From: Streptomyces sp. ADI96-02 | Lineage (GTDB): Bacteria; Actinomycetota; Actinomycetes; Streptomycetales; Streptomycetaceae | DNA length: 64,000 nucleotides | Assembly (NCBI RefSeq): GCF_003846185.1 | Contig: NZ_ML123034.1 | Span: 6,265,259 to 6,329,258, forward strand | Direction of reading: 5' to 3' | Shown here: piece by piece, positions 8,314 to 16,742 of the stretch | Layout of the letters: each line of letters starts with the position of its first letter | How positions within the stretch are numbered: the stretch's first letter is position 1 | The notes under the pieces: generated by a model | What the model saw: only the letters and a program-made list of their open reading frames with translations | The model's database searches: none | What the model was told of the DNA's origin: nothing | Made by a program: the position numbers and the translations under genes

Positions 8314-9756
8314 TCAGCCGCCCGTGACCTCGGACCGGTCCCCGCCCCAGAGCGTGTGGAAGATCCCCTTCCGGTCCGTGCGCCGGTAGGTGTGCGCCCC
8401 GAAGAAGTCCCGCTGCCCCTGCGTCAGCGCCGCGGGCAGCCGGTCAGCGCGCAGTCCGTCGTAGTACGCCAGCGCCGCCGCGAAACCGGGCGTCGGCACG
8501 CCCTGGCGCGCCGATTCGGCGACCACCGCCCGCCAGTCGTCCTGTGCCGCACCGATCTCCCGCTCGAACTCCTCGTCCGACAGCAGGCTCAGCAGGTCGG
8601 GCCGCGAGGCGTAGGCGGCCCGGATCCGGTCCAGGAACGCCGCCCGGATGATGCAGCCCGCCCGCCAGATCGCCGCCACGGAACCGAGGTCCACATCCCA
8701 GCCGTAGGTGTCGCTGCCGACCCGGATCTGGTGGAAGCCCTGCGTGTACGAGACGATCTTGGAGGCGTACAGGGCCTGCTCGACCCGGTCCGCGAACGCC
8801 GCCGCCTGCGCGCCCTCCAACGGCTTCGCGGAGGGTCCCGGCAGTCCGCGCGCGGCCTCCCGCAGGTCCGCGTGGCCCGAGAGGGAGCGGGCGAACACCG
8901 CCTCGGCGATCCCCGACACCGGCACCCCGAGGTCCAGCGCGATCTGCACGGTCCAGCGCCCGGTGCCCTTCTGCTCGGCCCGGTCCTGGACGATGTCGAC
9001 GAACGGCTCGCCGGTGTCCGCGTCCGTATGGGCCAGGACCTCAGCGGTGATCTCGATCAGGTACGAGTCGAGGCGTCCGGTGTTCCAGCTCCGGAACGTC
9101 TCCGCGATCCGCGCGGGAGAGTAGCCGGCCACGCGGCGCAGCAGGTCGTACGCCTCGGCGATGAGCTGCATGTCCGCGTACTCGATGCCGTTGTGGACCA
9201 TCTTCACGAAGTGACCGGCCCCGTCCGGCCCGATGTGCGCGGTGCACGGCGTGCCGTCCTTCGCCTTCGCGGCGATCCTCTCCAGCAGCGGACCGAGCGA
9301 CGCGTAGGACTCGGCCGAGCCGCCCGGCATGATGCTCGGACCGTGCAGCGCGCCCTCCTCGCCGCCCGAGATGCCCGCCCCGACGAAGTGGACGCCGCGC
9401 TCGCGCAGCTCCTTCTCACGGCGGCGGGTGTCCTCGAAGTGGGCGTTCCCGCCGTCGATGATGACGTCGCCCTCCTCCAGCAGCGGGGCGAACTCCTGGA
9501 TCACGGCGTCGGTGGGATCACCGGCCTTCACCATGACGACCAGACGCCGGGGCCTCTCCAGCGCGGCGACGAACTCCTCGGGCGTGTGCGCCGCGACGAA
9601 CGCGCCCTCGCCGCCGAACTCCCCGACGAGCGCGTCGGTCTTGGACGCCGTGCGGTTGTGCACGGCGACGGTGAAGCCGTTGCGGGCGAAGTTCCGGGCG
9701 AGGTTGCGGCCCATCACCGCGAGTCCGGTGACGCCGATCTGGGCAGTACCGCTCAT
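8314..9756 (-). CDS. gnd: 6-phosphogluconate dehydrogenase, decarboxylating
   Basis: Oxidises 6-phosphogluconate to ribulose 5-phosphate and CO2, giving NADPH in the pentose phosphate pathway. The 480-residue protein has the N-terminal Rossmann motif IGVTGLAVMGRNLARN (7-22), the substrate loop GISGGEEGALHGPSIMPGG, the catalytic Lys in GAGHFVKMVHNGIEYADMQ, and the all-helical C-terminal domain finishing in AHTYRRTDRKGIFHTLWGG. Size and motifs are those of the long, E. coli-like dimeric form. The NADP-binding NRTASK segment favours NADP. It stands alone, with 186 bases separating it from the DyP gene and 99 from the DUF5709 gene. Confidence 0.96.
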   Translation of the reverse strand: MSGTAQIGVTGLAVMGRNLARNFARNGFTVAVHNRTASKTDALVGEFGGEGAFVAAHTPEEFVAALERPRRLVVMVKAGDPTDAVIQEFAPLLEEGDVIIDGGNAHFEDTRRREKELRERGVHFVGAGISGGEEGALHGPSIMPGGSAESYASLGPLLERIAAKAKDGTPCTAHIGPDGAGHFVKMVHNGIEYADMQLIAEAYDLLRRVAGYSPARIAETFRSWNTGRLDSYLIEITAEVLAHTDADTGEPFVDIVQDRAEQKGTGRWTVQIALDLGVPVSGIAEAVFARSLSGHADLREAARGLPGPSAKPLEGAQAAAFADRVEQALYASKIVSYTQGFHQIRVGSDTYGWDVDLGSVAAIWRAGCIIRAAFLDRIRAAYASRPDLLSLLSDEEFEREIGAAQDDWRAVVAESARQGVPTPGFAAALAYYDGLRADRLPAALTQGQRDFFGAHTYRRTDRKGIFHTLWGGDRSEVTGG

Positions 9757-9855
9757 CTGAGTGCTCCTGCGATCCGGGGTGGGTTCGGTCGGGGAAGTGC
9801 CGGGGGGCGTACGGGACGGGGGACGGCCGCGACGGCCGCGTTCAAACGGTCGCGT

Positions 9856-10332
9856 TCAGGGGAGGGCCTCCGCGGCGGGCGGAGCGTCGTCGTCGGGGAC
9901 CACGTGCACGGCGGCCTCCTCGGCCGAGGCCGCCGCGCCGTCGACGCCCACGTCGTCGGCGGTCGCCGCGGCGGGGACCCGGCCGTCGGCCTGCTGCGTC
10001 AGCCGTCCGGCGCGGTCGACCCCGACCTCGTCGTCCCAGGGCTCGCCCTCACCGCCGGCCAGGTCGCCCACGCCGTCGCCGGGCCACTCCGCGACCTCGG
10101 GGAGTTCCCTGGTCAGCCGGGACTCCAGGGACTCGCCGGTGCGCTGCTCCGCGGCGGTGGTGCCCCGGTCCTCGACCGCCCACGGGCGTTCGGGCGGCGA
10201 GTAGCCCTCGTCGAGCGGGTCGTCCACCCCGGAGTCCTCCAGCGTGTCCCCGGTGTCGAGCTGCTCGTCGAAATCGGAGCCCGGCGGCTCCTGCGGCTGG
10301 TAGACCTCGTCCCCCCACTCGGTGTCGCTCAT
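9856..10332 (-). CDS. DUF5709 family acidic protein
   Basis: A 158-residue, very acidic, Gly/Pro/Asp-rich protein beginning MSDTEWGDEVYQPQEPPGSDFDEQLDTGDTLEDSGVDDPLDEGYSPPERPWAVEDRGTT, the signature opening of the actinobacterial DUF5709 family; ESLESRLTRELPEV and VGVDRAGRLTQ are also family-like. The start at 10332 has an AAAGGA ribosome site. It has no membrane segment or Cys and is probably largely disordered. Family function is unknown. It is transcribed away from the long leader of the MurE paralogue. Confidence 0.8.
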   Translation of the reverse strand: MSDTEWGDEVYQPQEPPGSDFDEQLDTGDTLEDSGVDDPLDEGYSPPERPWAVEDRGTTAAEQRTGESLESRLTRELPEVAEWPGDGVGDLAGGEGEPWDDEVGVDRAGRLTQQADGRVPAAATADDVGVDGAAASAEEAAVHVVPDDDAPPAAEALP

Positions 10333-10587
10333 GGCCCGTCCTTTCGTCCCACGAGAATCACTGTCCCCTGTACGCAATTCCACTCCGGTAACGCCGCTGC
10401 CGCAAAGGGAAGATCCTCATCCAGTGGTCGGCCGAGGCCGACCCGCGCCCCGAGGGCAGGGCGCGCACGGGTGCACGAGCGCCCGCACGCGGGCCGTGGC
10501 CCCGGGGCCGGCACGTACACTCGGCCCATGGGTCGTGAAGCCGAACCGCGGAAGTGCCCGCACCGGGCGGCCTCCGCGCTGCACGGA

Positions 10588-10627
10588 CACGGCTAGCGAC
10601 CTTCGGCCACGGCTGGCGACCTTCGGC
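10588..10627. repeat. 20-bp tandem duplication
   Basis: CACGGCTAGCGACCTTCGGC is followed directly by a second copy with one A-to-G change, in the presumed leader of the MurE-like gene. Confidence 0.9.
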
Positions 10628-10796
10628 GTCCAGCGTCCGGGGCGTCTCAGCCCGTAGGGCTCGCATCGGCCCGTTCCTCTTGCTTCCGCCCGCTTTCAGC
10701 CCTGTGCGCCCGAGCCCTTTCCGCGTTGCTCCGCCCCGCCCCCGGGCGCGGGCGCGGTGCGACCCGTGGCCTCCACCGGCGCCACACGTTTCCGCA

Positions 10797-10869
10797 CGCA
10801 TCACGCATCACGCATCACGCATCACGCATCACGCATCACGCATCACGCATCACGCATCACGCATCACGC
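10797..10869. repeat. Ten copies of a 7-bp tandem repeat (CGCATCA)
   Basis: Ten uninterrupted CGCATCA units (10797-10866) followed by a partial CGC. The unit is markedly richer in A+T than its surroundings. The tract ends 80 bases before the GTG of the MurE-like gene, so it most likely sits in the untranslated leader. A perfect short tandem repeat of this purity is prone to copy-number change by slippage. Confidence 0.95.
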
Positions 10870-10949
10870 GGCACACCGCGCATCCGCCCGTGCCGCCGCC
10901 CGGCGACGGCCGCACCACCGGGGCCGCCGCCGCTCTCGAAGGGACCACC

Positions 10950-12425
10950 GTGAAGCTGAGCGACCTCCTGGCAGGCCAGGACCATCACGTACTCCGGGGA
11001 GATCCCCGGCGGACCGAGATCACCGCCGGTGCCACGTTCGACGCGGACCGCGTCACCCCCGGCTCCGTCTTCGCAGCCGTGCCGGGCCACCTCACGGGCG
11101 GCCCCGAAGCCCTGGCGCCCGCCGTCGCCCGCGGTGCGGTCGCCGTCCTGGTCGACGACCAGGCGCCGCCCCTGCCCGCCGCGACGGGCCACGTCTGCGC
11201 CGTCCGGGTGCCGGACGTCCGCAAGGCCGCCGCCGTCGTCGCGGCACGCTACTTCGGCGAGCCGGGCCGCGCCATGGAGCTGATCGCCGTCACCGGGACC
11301 AACGGCAAGACCTCCGTGTCGTACATGGTCGAGTCCGTGCTGCGGATCGCCGAGGGCGTCCGGGTCGGCGTGATCGGTACGGCGGGAAGCCGGATCGGGG
11401 ACGAGCCCGTCCCGATGCCGCCCTCGGTGCTCACCACCCCGGAGTCGCCCGATCTCCAGTACCTGCTGGGACACATGCGCGACCGCGCCACCGGCAGCGT
11501 CGTCCTGGAGGCCACCTCCATGGGCCTGCTGACGCACCGTCTGGACCGTACGTTCATCGACGTCGGCGTCTTCACGAACCTGACGCAGGACCACCTCGAC
11601 GACCACGGCACCATGGAGAACTACCGCGACGCCAAACTCCGCCTCTTCCAGGGCCTGTGCCGGCGAGCGGTGATCAACGCCGACGACCCGGTGGGCGCCG
11701 GGATCCGGGCGCTGATGCCCGACGCGGTGACCACGTACGCGCTGGACGCCGACGCCGACTACCGGGCGAGCGACCTGGTCGTGGACGCCTCGGGAACGCG
11801 TTTCACCCTGCACCACGACGGGCGCAAGTATCCGGCGGCCATTCCGTCGCCCGGCCGGTTCTCGGTCTCCAACGCCCTGGCCACGCTGGCCGCCTGCCAT
11901 CTTCTGGGCCACGGCCTGGCCGGGCTCGTCGACGCCCTGGAGCGCATGCCGCAGATCCCCGGACGCTTCGAACGCCTCCAGGCCCCGAACGGCGCCTCGG
12001 TGATCGTCGACTACGCGCACTCGCCGGACTCCCTCGACAAGGTGCTCACCACGATCCGGGGCTTCGCCCGGGGCAGGGTCATCACCGTCTTCGGCTGCGG
12101 CGGCGACCGCGACACCACCAAGCGCGTGGAGATGGGGGCGATCGCGGGCGCCCACTCCGACCTGTGCGTCCTCACCTCGGACAACCCCCGGCACGAGGAC
12201 CCCGAGGCCATCCTCGACCAGATCGCCCCGGGCATCGAGGCGGCGGGGACGCCGTTCGAGCGGTACACCGACCGCCGCCGGGCGATCGCCGCGGCGCTCG
12301 GCACGGCCGGCCCGGACGACATCGTGCTGATCGCGGGAAAGGGCAGCGAACCTCATCAGATCGTGGGCGACACCCTGCTGCCCTTCAGTGACATGGCCAC
12401 CGTGCGCGAGCTGATCGTCGGATAG
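10950..12425 (+). CDS. MurE-type UDP-MurNAc-tripeptide synthetase (paralogue)
   Basis: A 491-residue Mur ligase adding the third stem-peptide residue to UDP-MurNAc-L-Ala-D-Glu. VTGTNGKTS (about residues 113-121) is the ATP-binding P loop, EATSMGL and GVFTNLTQDHLDDHG hold the metal and carbamoyl-lysine region (AKLRLF), VDYAHSPDSL is the C-terminal-domain motif, and SDNPRHEDP (about 410) is the DNPR signature for diaminopimelate recognition. The start is the GTG at 10950 after GAAGGGA; a longer open frame runs upstream through the 7-bp repeats but is not credible coding. The gene is outside any division/cell-wall cluster, so it is probably a second MurE copy; whether it serves peptidoglycan or another pathway is open. 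Confidence 0.88.
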   Translation: MKLSDLLAGQDHHVLRGDPRRTEITAGATFDADRVTPGSVFAAVPGHLTGGPEALAPAVARGAVAVLVDDQAPPLPAATGHVCAVRVPDVRKAAAVVAARYFGEPGRAMELIAVTGTNGKTSVSYMVESVLRIAEGVRVGVIGTAGSRIGDEPVPMPPSVLTTPESPDLQYLLGHMRDRATGSVVLEATSMGLLTHRLDRTFIDVGVFTNLTQDHLDDHGTMENYRDAKLRLFQGLCRRAVINADDPVGAGIRALMPDAVTTYALDADADYRASDLVVDASGTRFTLHHDGRKYPAAIPSPGRFSVSNALATLAACHLLGHGLAGLVDALERMPQIPGRFERLQAPNGASVIVDYAHSPDSLDKVLTTIRGFARGRVITVFGCGGDRDTTKRVEMGAIAGAHSDLCVLTSDNPRHEDPEAILDQIAPGIEAAGTPFERYTDRRRAIAAALGTAGPDDIVLIAGKGSEPHQIVGDTLLPFSDMATVRELIVG

Positions 12426-12491
12426 CCGCCGAACCGCCGTTCCCGGGCTGCCGGGGCCTGGTCGGACCGCCGTGCTGCCTCACCTCCCGGT

Positions 12492-12526
12492 CGGGGGCCG
12501 TCTGACGGCCGCGGCTGCGGCCCCCG
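12492..12526. terminator. Hairpin between convergent genes
   Basis: A 9-bp stem (CGGGGGCCG / CGGCCCCCG) with a 17-base loop, lying between the ends of the MurE-like and HD-domain genes. Confidence 0.4.
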
Positions 12527-12552
12527 GCCCCGTTCTCGGCCCTGTCCGCCGG

Positions 12553-13209
12553 TCACTCGGGCCAGGGCGAATCCAGGATGGTCCGTACGAAGTCGCCGCG
12601 CTCGAACCCGGGCACGTAGTGCTCCAGCACGTCCGCCTTGACGTTGCCGAACGTCGTCTCCGGCTTCGGACGGATGCCGTCCGTGAACGCTCCGAGGATC
12701 CGCCGTTTGAAGTCCGGCCGGGGATGCAGGGCGACGATCTCCGCACGGTCGGCGGCGGAGACGTCCTCGTATCCGATCCCCAGGACGTCGTACTCCACCC
12801 CGGCGGTCACCAGCGCGACCTCCGGCTCCATGAACGACGGAATGCCCGGCGTCGTGTGCAGGGCGATCGCCGTCCACACCCGCCGGACGCTGTCCTCCGG
12901 AACCCCGCGCGCCTGTAGGAAACGGCGCGCCTCGTCCGCGCTGTCCACCTCGAACCGCCGGCCGCTGCCGCGGAAGGGCTCGCCGAGGCCGAGATCATGG
13001 AACAGGGCTCCCACATAGAGGAGTTCGGGATCGAAGCTCAGATCACGCCGTCGGCCCTGCAGCGCGCCGAACCAGAAGACGCGGCGCGAATGGTGGTAGA
13101 TCAGCTCGCTCGTCGTGTCACGCACCAGCTCGGTCGCCTCCCGGGCGAGCGCGGTGTCGGGTGCGCGTACTTTGGCGGCGAGGTTCGCTTCGGTCGTCAT
13201 CGGCAACAT
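12553..13209 (-). CDS. HD-domain hydrolase, cyanamide-hydratase-like
   Basis: A 218-residue metal-dependent HD protein. LIYHHSRRVFWFGAL supplies the first metal His, LYVGALFHDLGLG holds the HD pair, and WTAIALHTTPGIPSFMEPEVALVTAGVEYDVLG the later His and Asp. The order and wording resemble the cyanamide-hydratase branch of HD proteins (HSLRVYYYG...FHDIG) rather than nucleotide phosphohydrolases. That sub-family call is inference; family members elsewhere act on small nitriles or isonitriles, or are uncharacterised. I start at MLPMTTEANL (13209), four bases after GGAAGG; the ATG at 13200 is also possible. Its promoter region is shared with the divergent esterase. Confidence 0.75.
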   Translation of the reverse strand: MLPMTTEANLAAKVRAPDTALAREATELVRDTTSELIYHHSRRVFWFGALQGRRRDLSFDPELLYVGALFHDLGLGEPFRGSGRRFEVDSADEARRFLQARGVPEDSVRRVWTAIALHTTPGIPSFMEPEVALVTAGVEYDVLGIGYEDVSAADRAEIVALHPRPDFKRRILGAFTDGIRPKPETTFGNVKADVLEHYVPGFERGDFVRTILDSPWPE

Positions 13210-13476
13210 CGGTCCTTCCACGCGGCTCCGCCGGGCCGGGCGGCCCGGCCGGCTCACCCCAGCATCCGTGATCGGCGGCGCTCGTGCCACGGACGACGCG
13301 CTGCCCGGGACGCGCGACGGTACGGCGACCGCACGCGCCCCCGGGCGCCCGCCGACGACATCCGTCACATCGCAGCCGCGTCAATGGTCTCGATCAAGGT
13401 GTTGGAGCGGTCGCGCGACGGGCTGGGATGCTGACACGCGCCCGAACGCCGGGCCGGTCGGGACGGGGGAGCGGCT

Positions 13477-15030
13477 GTGCACGTATGGACCACCACGGCG
13501 GGACGGGTGAGGGGACGGCGCGCCGAGCGGGACGCGGCGGTCGTCGCCGTCCTCGGCATCCCGTACGCCGCTCCGCCGTTCGGCCCCGACCGCTTCCGCG
13601 AGCCGCGCCCGGCACGGCCGTGGGTCGGGACACGCGACTGCACCGTGTTCGGCCCCATCGCCCCCCAGTCGGCCGAGCTCCCCGGCTCACCGGTCTGGTC
13701 GCCGGGCGACGAGGACATCCTCACGTTGAACGTCTGGGCGCCCGCCGACAACCCCGCCGGTCTGCCCGTGCTCGTCTGGTCGCACGGCGGCGCGTACGTC
13801 TTCGGCTCCTCGGCCCAACCCGACTTCGACGGCACCGCGCTCGCGGCACGGGGGCTGGTCGTCGTCACGCTCAACAGCCGCCTCGGCTTCGAGGGGTTCG
13901 GGCACGTCCCGGACGCGGACGGCGGGCCCGCCCGCCCGGACAACCGGGGGCTGCTCGACCAGATCGCCGCGCTGGAGTGGGTACGCGACAACATCGCCGA
14001 GTTCGGCGGCGCCCCGGACCGTGTCACCGTGGCGGGCCAGTCCTCGGGGGCCGGGTCCGTGGCCTGCCTGATGGTCATGGAACGGGCGCGCGGGCTGATG
14101 CGGCGGGCCGTGCTGCACAGCCCCGTCAACTCCTGCGCCCCGGTCGAGCACGCTGCCCGCACCACCGCCGAGGTCGCGGCGACCGCCGGTGTGCCCGCCA
14201 CGCGCGCGGGGCTGTCGGCCGCCTCACCGCAGGCGCTCGTGGCCGCGTCGGACCGGGTCGCCGACCGGTACCGCCGGGATCCGGCCTCGGGGCAGCGCCA
14301 CTACGATCCGGCGGTCTACGGGCCGGTCGCCGACGGGACGCTTCTGACCGCCGATCCGCTGACGGCTCTGGCGGCGGGGGCGGGCGGCGACGTGGAGCTG
14401 CTGGTCTGCCACACGACGGAGGAATACTGGCTGCTGGACGCCGTCGGCAGCAGCGCGAAGGTGACGACGGAGGACCGACTGGCGGTCTTCGCCGCCGACT
14501 TCGGTCTGCCCGCGGCGCTCGTCGACGGCTACCGCGACCGGCTCGCCCCGGCTCCCGTGCTCGATGTCTACCTGGCCCTCTACTCCGACCTCCTCTTCGC
14601 CGAGTACGGCAGCCGCCTCGCCGAGGCGCACGCCGGGTCGGGCGGACGCGCGTTCCTGTCCCGCTTCGACCGCCGGCGCGGCGGCCGAGGGCAGCGGGTA
14701 CGCGCGTGGCACTGCGCGGACGTGCCGTTCGCCTTCGGCAACCTCCATGACGCGCGCCTGCACTTCCTGACCGGCGGCCCGCCCGGCGACGCCGACCGCG
14801 AGCTGTCGCGCCGGATGATGGACGCCTGGACAGGGTTCGCCGCCCACGGCGACCCGGGCTGGGACCCGCTGGACCCGGGCGCGTCCGACGCGCGCCCCGA
14901 CGCCGGAGCAGCGGTACGGGTGTGGCGTACGGCGGAGGAGGAGGAGGAAGCGGCCCGGCAGGGCGGGTCGCGCGCGGGTGGCTTCCGGGACCTGTGGAGG
15001 GCGAGCGGGCTGCCGCTGCTCACGCCGTGA
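13477..15030 (+). CDS. Type-B carboxylesterase
   Basis: A 517-residue alpha/beta-hydrolase of the carboxylesterase/cholinesterase type-B family. GIPYAAPPFGPDRFREP and EDILTLNVWAP are N-terminal family signatures, SHGGAYVFGSS is the oxyanion loop, VTVAGQSSGAGS carries the nucleophile Ser (GxSxG), and WHCADVPFAFGNL supplies the catalytic His. There is no signal peptide, so it is probably cytoplasmic. GTG start after GGGGGAGCG. The Gly-Gln-Ser-Ser-Gly nucleophile elbow replaces the common GESAG. Substrate unknown; likely an ester or p-nitrobenzyl-type esterase. A run of acidic residues (EEEEEE) near 485 is unusual for the family. Confidence 0.88.
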   Translation: MHVWTTTAGRVRGRRAERDAAVVAVLGIPYAAPPFGPDRFREPRPARPWVGTRDCTVFGPIAPQSAELPGSPVWSPGDEDILTLNVWAPADNPAGLPVLVWSHGGAYVFGSSAQPDFDGTALAARGLVVVTLNSRLGFEGFGHVPDADGGPARPDNRGLLDQIAALEWVRDNIAEFGGAPDRVTVAGQSSGAGSVACLMVMERARGLMRRAVLHSPVNSCAPVEHAARTTAEVAATAGVPATRAGLSAASPQALVAASDRVADRYRRDPASGQRHYDPAVYGPVADGTLLTADPLTALAAGAGGDVELLVCHTTEEYWLLDAVGSSAKVTTEDRLAVFAADFGLPAALVDGYRDRLAPAPVLDVYLALYSDLLFAEYGSRLAEAHAGSGGRAFLSRFDRRRGGRGQRVRAWHCADVPFAFGNLHDARLHFLTGGPPGDADRELSRRMMDAWTGFAAHGDPGWDPLDPGASDARPDAGAAVRVWRTAEEEEEAARQGGSRAGGFRDLWRASGLPLLTP

Positions 15031-15084
15031 AGCCGTTCCACCGCACCCCTCCGGACGCCTCGTCAGCACAGGTCGTCATTGGCA

Positions 15085-15113
15085 TGGACCTGACTTTCGG
15101 ATTCCGCTACAGT
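15085..15113 (+). promoter_or_regulatory. Candidate promoter of the secreted protease gene
   Basis: TGGACC (15085-15090) and TACAGT (15108-15113) are separated by 17 bases. The predicted start of transcription near 15120 puts the palindrome at 15129-15142 just inside the transcript. Found by eye. Confidence 0.4.
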
Positions 15114-15128
15114 CCGGAGCGGTACATC

Positions 15129-15142
15129 TGAGAGCGCTCTCA
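15129..15142. promoter_or_regulatory. Perfect 14-bp LacI-type operator palindrome
   Basis: TGAGAGCGCTCTCA is a perfect palindrome with a central CG, differing by two symmetrical bases from the Streptomyces CebR box TGGGAGCGCTCCCA. It lies between the candidate promoter and the protease start codon, a typical repressor site. The cognate regulator is not in this window. Confidence 0.6.
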
Positions 15143-15219
15143 AGCGCACGATCAGCATGCGCTCCCGGACGCCTCCCGTTCCCTCCCCGCATCTTGGGAC
15201 AACAGGAAGGGTCACTCCC

Positions 15220-16374
15220 TTGAGACACGCAACCGTGCTGCGGTCCGGTCTGTCCGCGCTGCTGCTCGTCGGCGCCTGGACCGCCGTCGGCCCCGCGTCC
15301 GCCTCGGCCGCACCCGCCCCCACCGAGTCCGCCGCCACCCTCCCCGCCGCCCCGGCGCTGCTCTCCGCGATGCGGCGCGACCTGGGCCTGACGGAACATC
15401 AGGCCCGTGCCCGGCTCGCCGACGAGAAGGCGGCCACGGCACTGGAGCCCGAGGCGAAGCGTGCCGCCGGATCCGCCTTCGGCGGCTCCTGGCTCGACGC
15501 GAGGACCGGCAGGCTGACCATCGCCGTGACGGACTCCGGCAGGGTCGACGCCGTACGGGCGACCGGTGCCGCGACCCGGCTCGTCGAGCACTCGGCCCAG
15601 GAGCTCGACGCGGCCAAGGCGCGCATCGACGCGCTGCCCGCACCGTCCGGCGTGAGCAGCTGGCACGTCGACCCCGCGACCAGCCGCGTCGTGGTGAACG
15701 TGGTCGCCTCCGAGCAGCGTGACAACGATGTCCGGGCGTTCGTCGCCCAGACACGCCGAGCCGGACCGGTGACCGTCGAGACGATTGCCGAGGCTCCGCG
15801 GACCTTCGCCGCCGGAACGGTCGGAGGCGACCCGTACTACACCGGCAACGTCCGCTGCTCCATCGGCTTCTCCGTGTACGGCGGCTTCGTCACCGCCGGG
15901 CACTGCGGCGGCACGGGGCAGTCCGTACGCGGCTGGGACGGTTCGGCCATCGGCAACTTCCAGGGCTCGTCCTTCCCCGGCGACGACTACGCCTGGGTGA
16001 ACGTGGCCAACGGCTGGTGGACCGTGCCGGTCGTCCTCGGCTGGGGCACGGTCTCGGACCAGCTCGTCCGCGGTTCGAACGAGGCCCCGATCAACGCCTC
16101 GATCTGCCGCTCGGGCTCCACCACGCGCTGGCACTGCGGCAGGGTTCTCGCCAAGAACGAGACCGTCAACTACAGCCAGGGGGCGGTATACCAGATGACG
16201 AAGACGAGCGTCTGCGCCGCGGGCGGCGACTCCGGCGGGTCGTTCATCAGCGGCGACCAGGCACAGGGCGTCACCTCCGGCGGCTGGGGCAACTGCGGCG
16301 GCGGCGGCGAGACCTGGTACCAGCCGGTCAACGAGATCCTCAACCGGTACGGACTGAGGCTGCACACCGCGTGA
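15220..16374 (+). CDS. Secreted alpha-lytic/streptogrisin-type serine protease (S1E)
   Basis: A 384-residue pre-pro-protease. The TTG at 15220 gives LRHATVLRSGLSALLLVGAWTAVGPASASA, a Sec signal peptide, and has GGAAGGG eight bases ahead. Residues about 40-190 are the alpha-lytic-type pro-region (AMRRDLGLTEHQARARL... and ELDAAKARIDAL), the intramolecular chaperone. The mature chymotrypsin fold carries the triad: His in VTAGHC, Asp in DDYAWVNV and Ser in GGDSGGSF. Cys residues in VRCSIGF/GHC and SICRSG...HCG match the disulfides of streptogrisins. Exported extracellular protease for protein scavenging or developmental turnover. The LacI-like operator upstream suggests carbon-source control. Confidence 0.93.
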   Translation: MRHATVLRSGLSALLLVGAWTAVGPASASAAPAPTESAATLPAAPALLSAMRRDLGLTEHQARARLADEKAATALEPEAKRAAGSAFGGSWLDARTGRLTIAVTDSGRVDAVRATGAATRLVEHSAQELDAAKARIDALPAPSGVSSWHVDPATSRVVVNVVASEQRDNDVRAFVAQTRRAGPVTVETIAEAPRTFAAGTVGGDPYYTGNVRCSIGFSVYGGFVTAGHCGGTGQSVRGWDGSAIGNFQGSSFPGDDYAWVNVANGWWTVPVVLGWGTVSDQLVRGSNEAPINASICRSGSTTRWHCGRVLAKNETVNYSQGAVYQMTKTSVCAAGGDSGGSFISGDQAQGVTSGGWGNCGGGGETWYQPVNEILNRYGLRLHTA

Positions 16375-16384
16375 CCCCGGGGAG

Positions 16385-16411
16385 CCGCCGCCCCGTTCTC
16401 CCCGGCGGCGG
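16385..16411 (+). terminator. Hairpin after the protease gene
   Basis: An 8-bp stem CCGCCGCC / GGCGGCGG with an 11-base loop begins 11 bases after the protease stop codon; no T run. Confidence 0.4.
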
Positions 16412-16742
16412 GGGTCCCGTCGCCGGGTGACGGAGCCGGGGCCGTGAGCGGTCCCGCCGAGCCGGCTCCCGCCCGGTGCTGCGGCGAACTGACCGCGGAC
16501 CGCGCGAGAGCCGGGGAAGGCAGCACTCCCGCCGCACCGCCCGGGCTCCGCCGCACCGCCGGGCACCCCGCCGCACCGCCGGGCCGTCCCGTCAACCGGC
16601 CTACACGCGGCCTTCGATGAGCGGAATCCGGCCAGCCATCGCCGGCGGGCGGCCGACTATCACCCTTCGCTTGTGATCAGCCTCCGCGCGGTTCTACGTT
16701 GACGCCTGCGACGTGTCCCAAAGCCAGTGGGGGAGCCAAGTC
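16412..16742 (+). other. Leader/intergenic region before the murein hydrolase gene
   Basis: The stretch before 16671 holds short GCCGCACCGCCGG-type direct repeats but no gene I can support. Because c-di-AMP (ydaO) riboswitches often precede Streptomyces cell-wall hydrolase genes I looked for one, but saw no convincing consensus, and the apparent promoter is only 43 bases from the start codon. Confidence 0.35.
16671..16700 (+). promoter_or_regulatory. Candidate promoter of the murein hydrolase gene
   Basis: TTGTGA (16671-16676), an 18-base spacer, and TACGTT (16695-16700) resemble a SigHrdB-type promoter. This leaves a short leader containing GGGGGAG before the ATG at 16743. Confidence 0.4.

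Larger units (their letters stand above)
10333..10949. other. 617-base intergenic region upstream of the MurE paralogue
   Basis: This divergent region separates the DUF5709 and MurE-like genes. It holds an 18-base palindrome (GGTCGGCCGAGGCCGACC, 10426-10443), a possible -10 element TACACT at 10516-10521 placed seven bases before an ATG at 10528 that opens a 22-codon frame (MGREAEPRKC... ending 10596), a 20-bp tandem duplication at 10588-10627 and a 7-bp tandem repeat tract at 10797-10869. If TACACT is a promoter, the MurE mRNA has a leader of about 420 bases. No riboswitch consensus was recognised. Confidence 0.5.

Noticed and set aside
7069..10596. A 1175-codon open frame on the + strand
   Set aside because: It is antisense to the encapsulin, DyP, gnd and DUF5709 genes, which have clear family motifs; long antisense frames are common in DNA this GC-rich.
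10528..10596. 22-codon leaderless frame after TACACT
   Set aside because: The -10 spacing is attractive but there is no -35 and the peptide is too short to support from sequence alone.
10797..10869. CRISPR array
   Set aside because: Units are 7 bp and contiguous with no spacers; no cas genes nearby.
10554..10949. N-terminal extension of the MurE-like protein containing HHASRIT repeats
   Set aside because: It only translates the 7-bp DNA repeat; the GTG at 10950 has a ribosome site and gives the normal MurE N terminus.
16412..16742. c-di-AMP (ydaO) riboswitch before the murein hydrolase gene
   Set aside because: No consensus found and the apparent promoter leaves only a 36-base leader.
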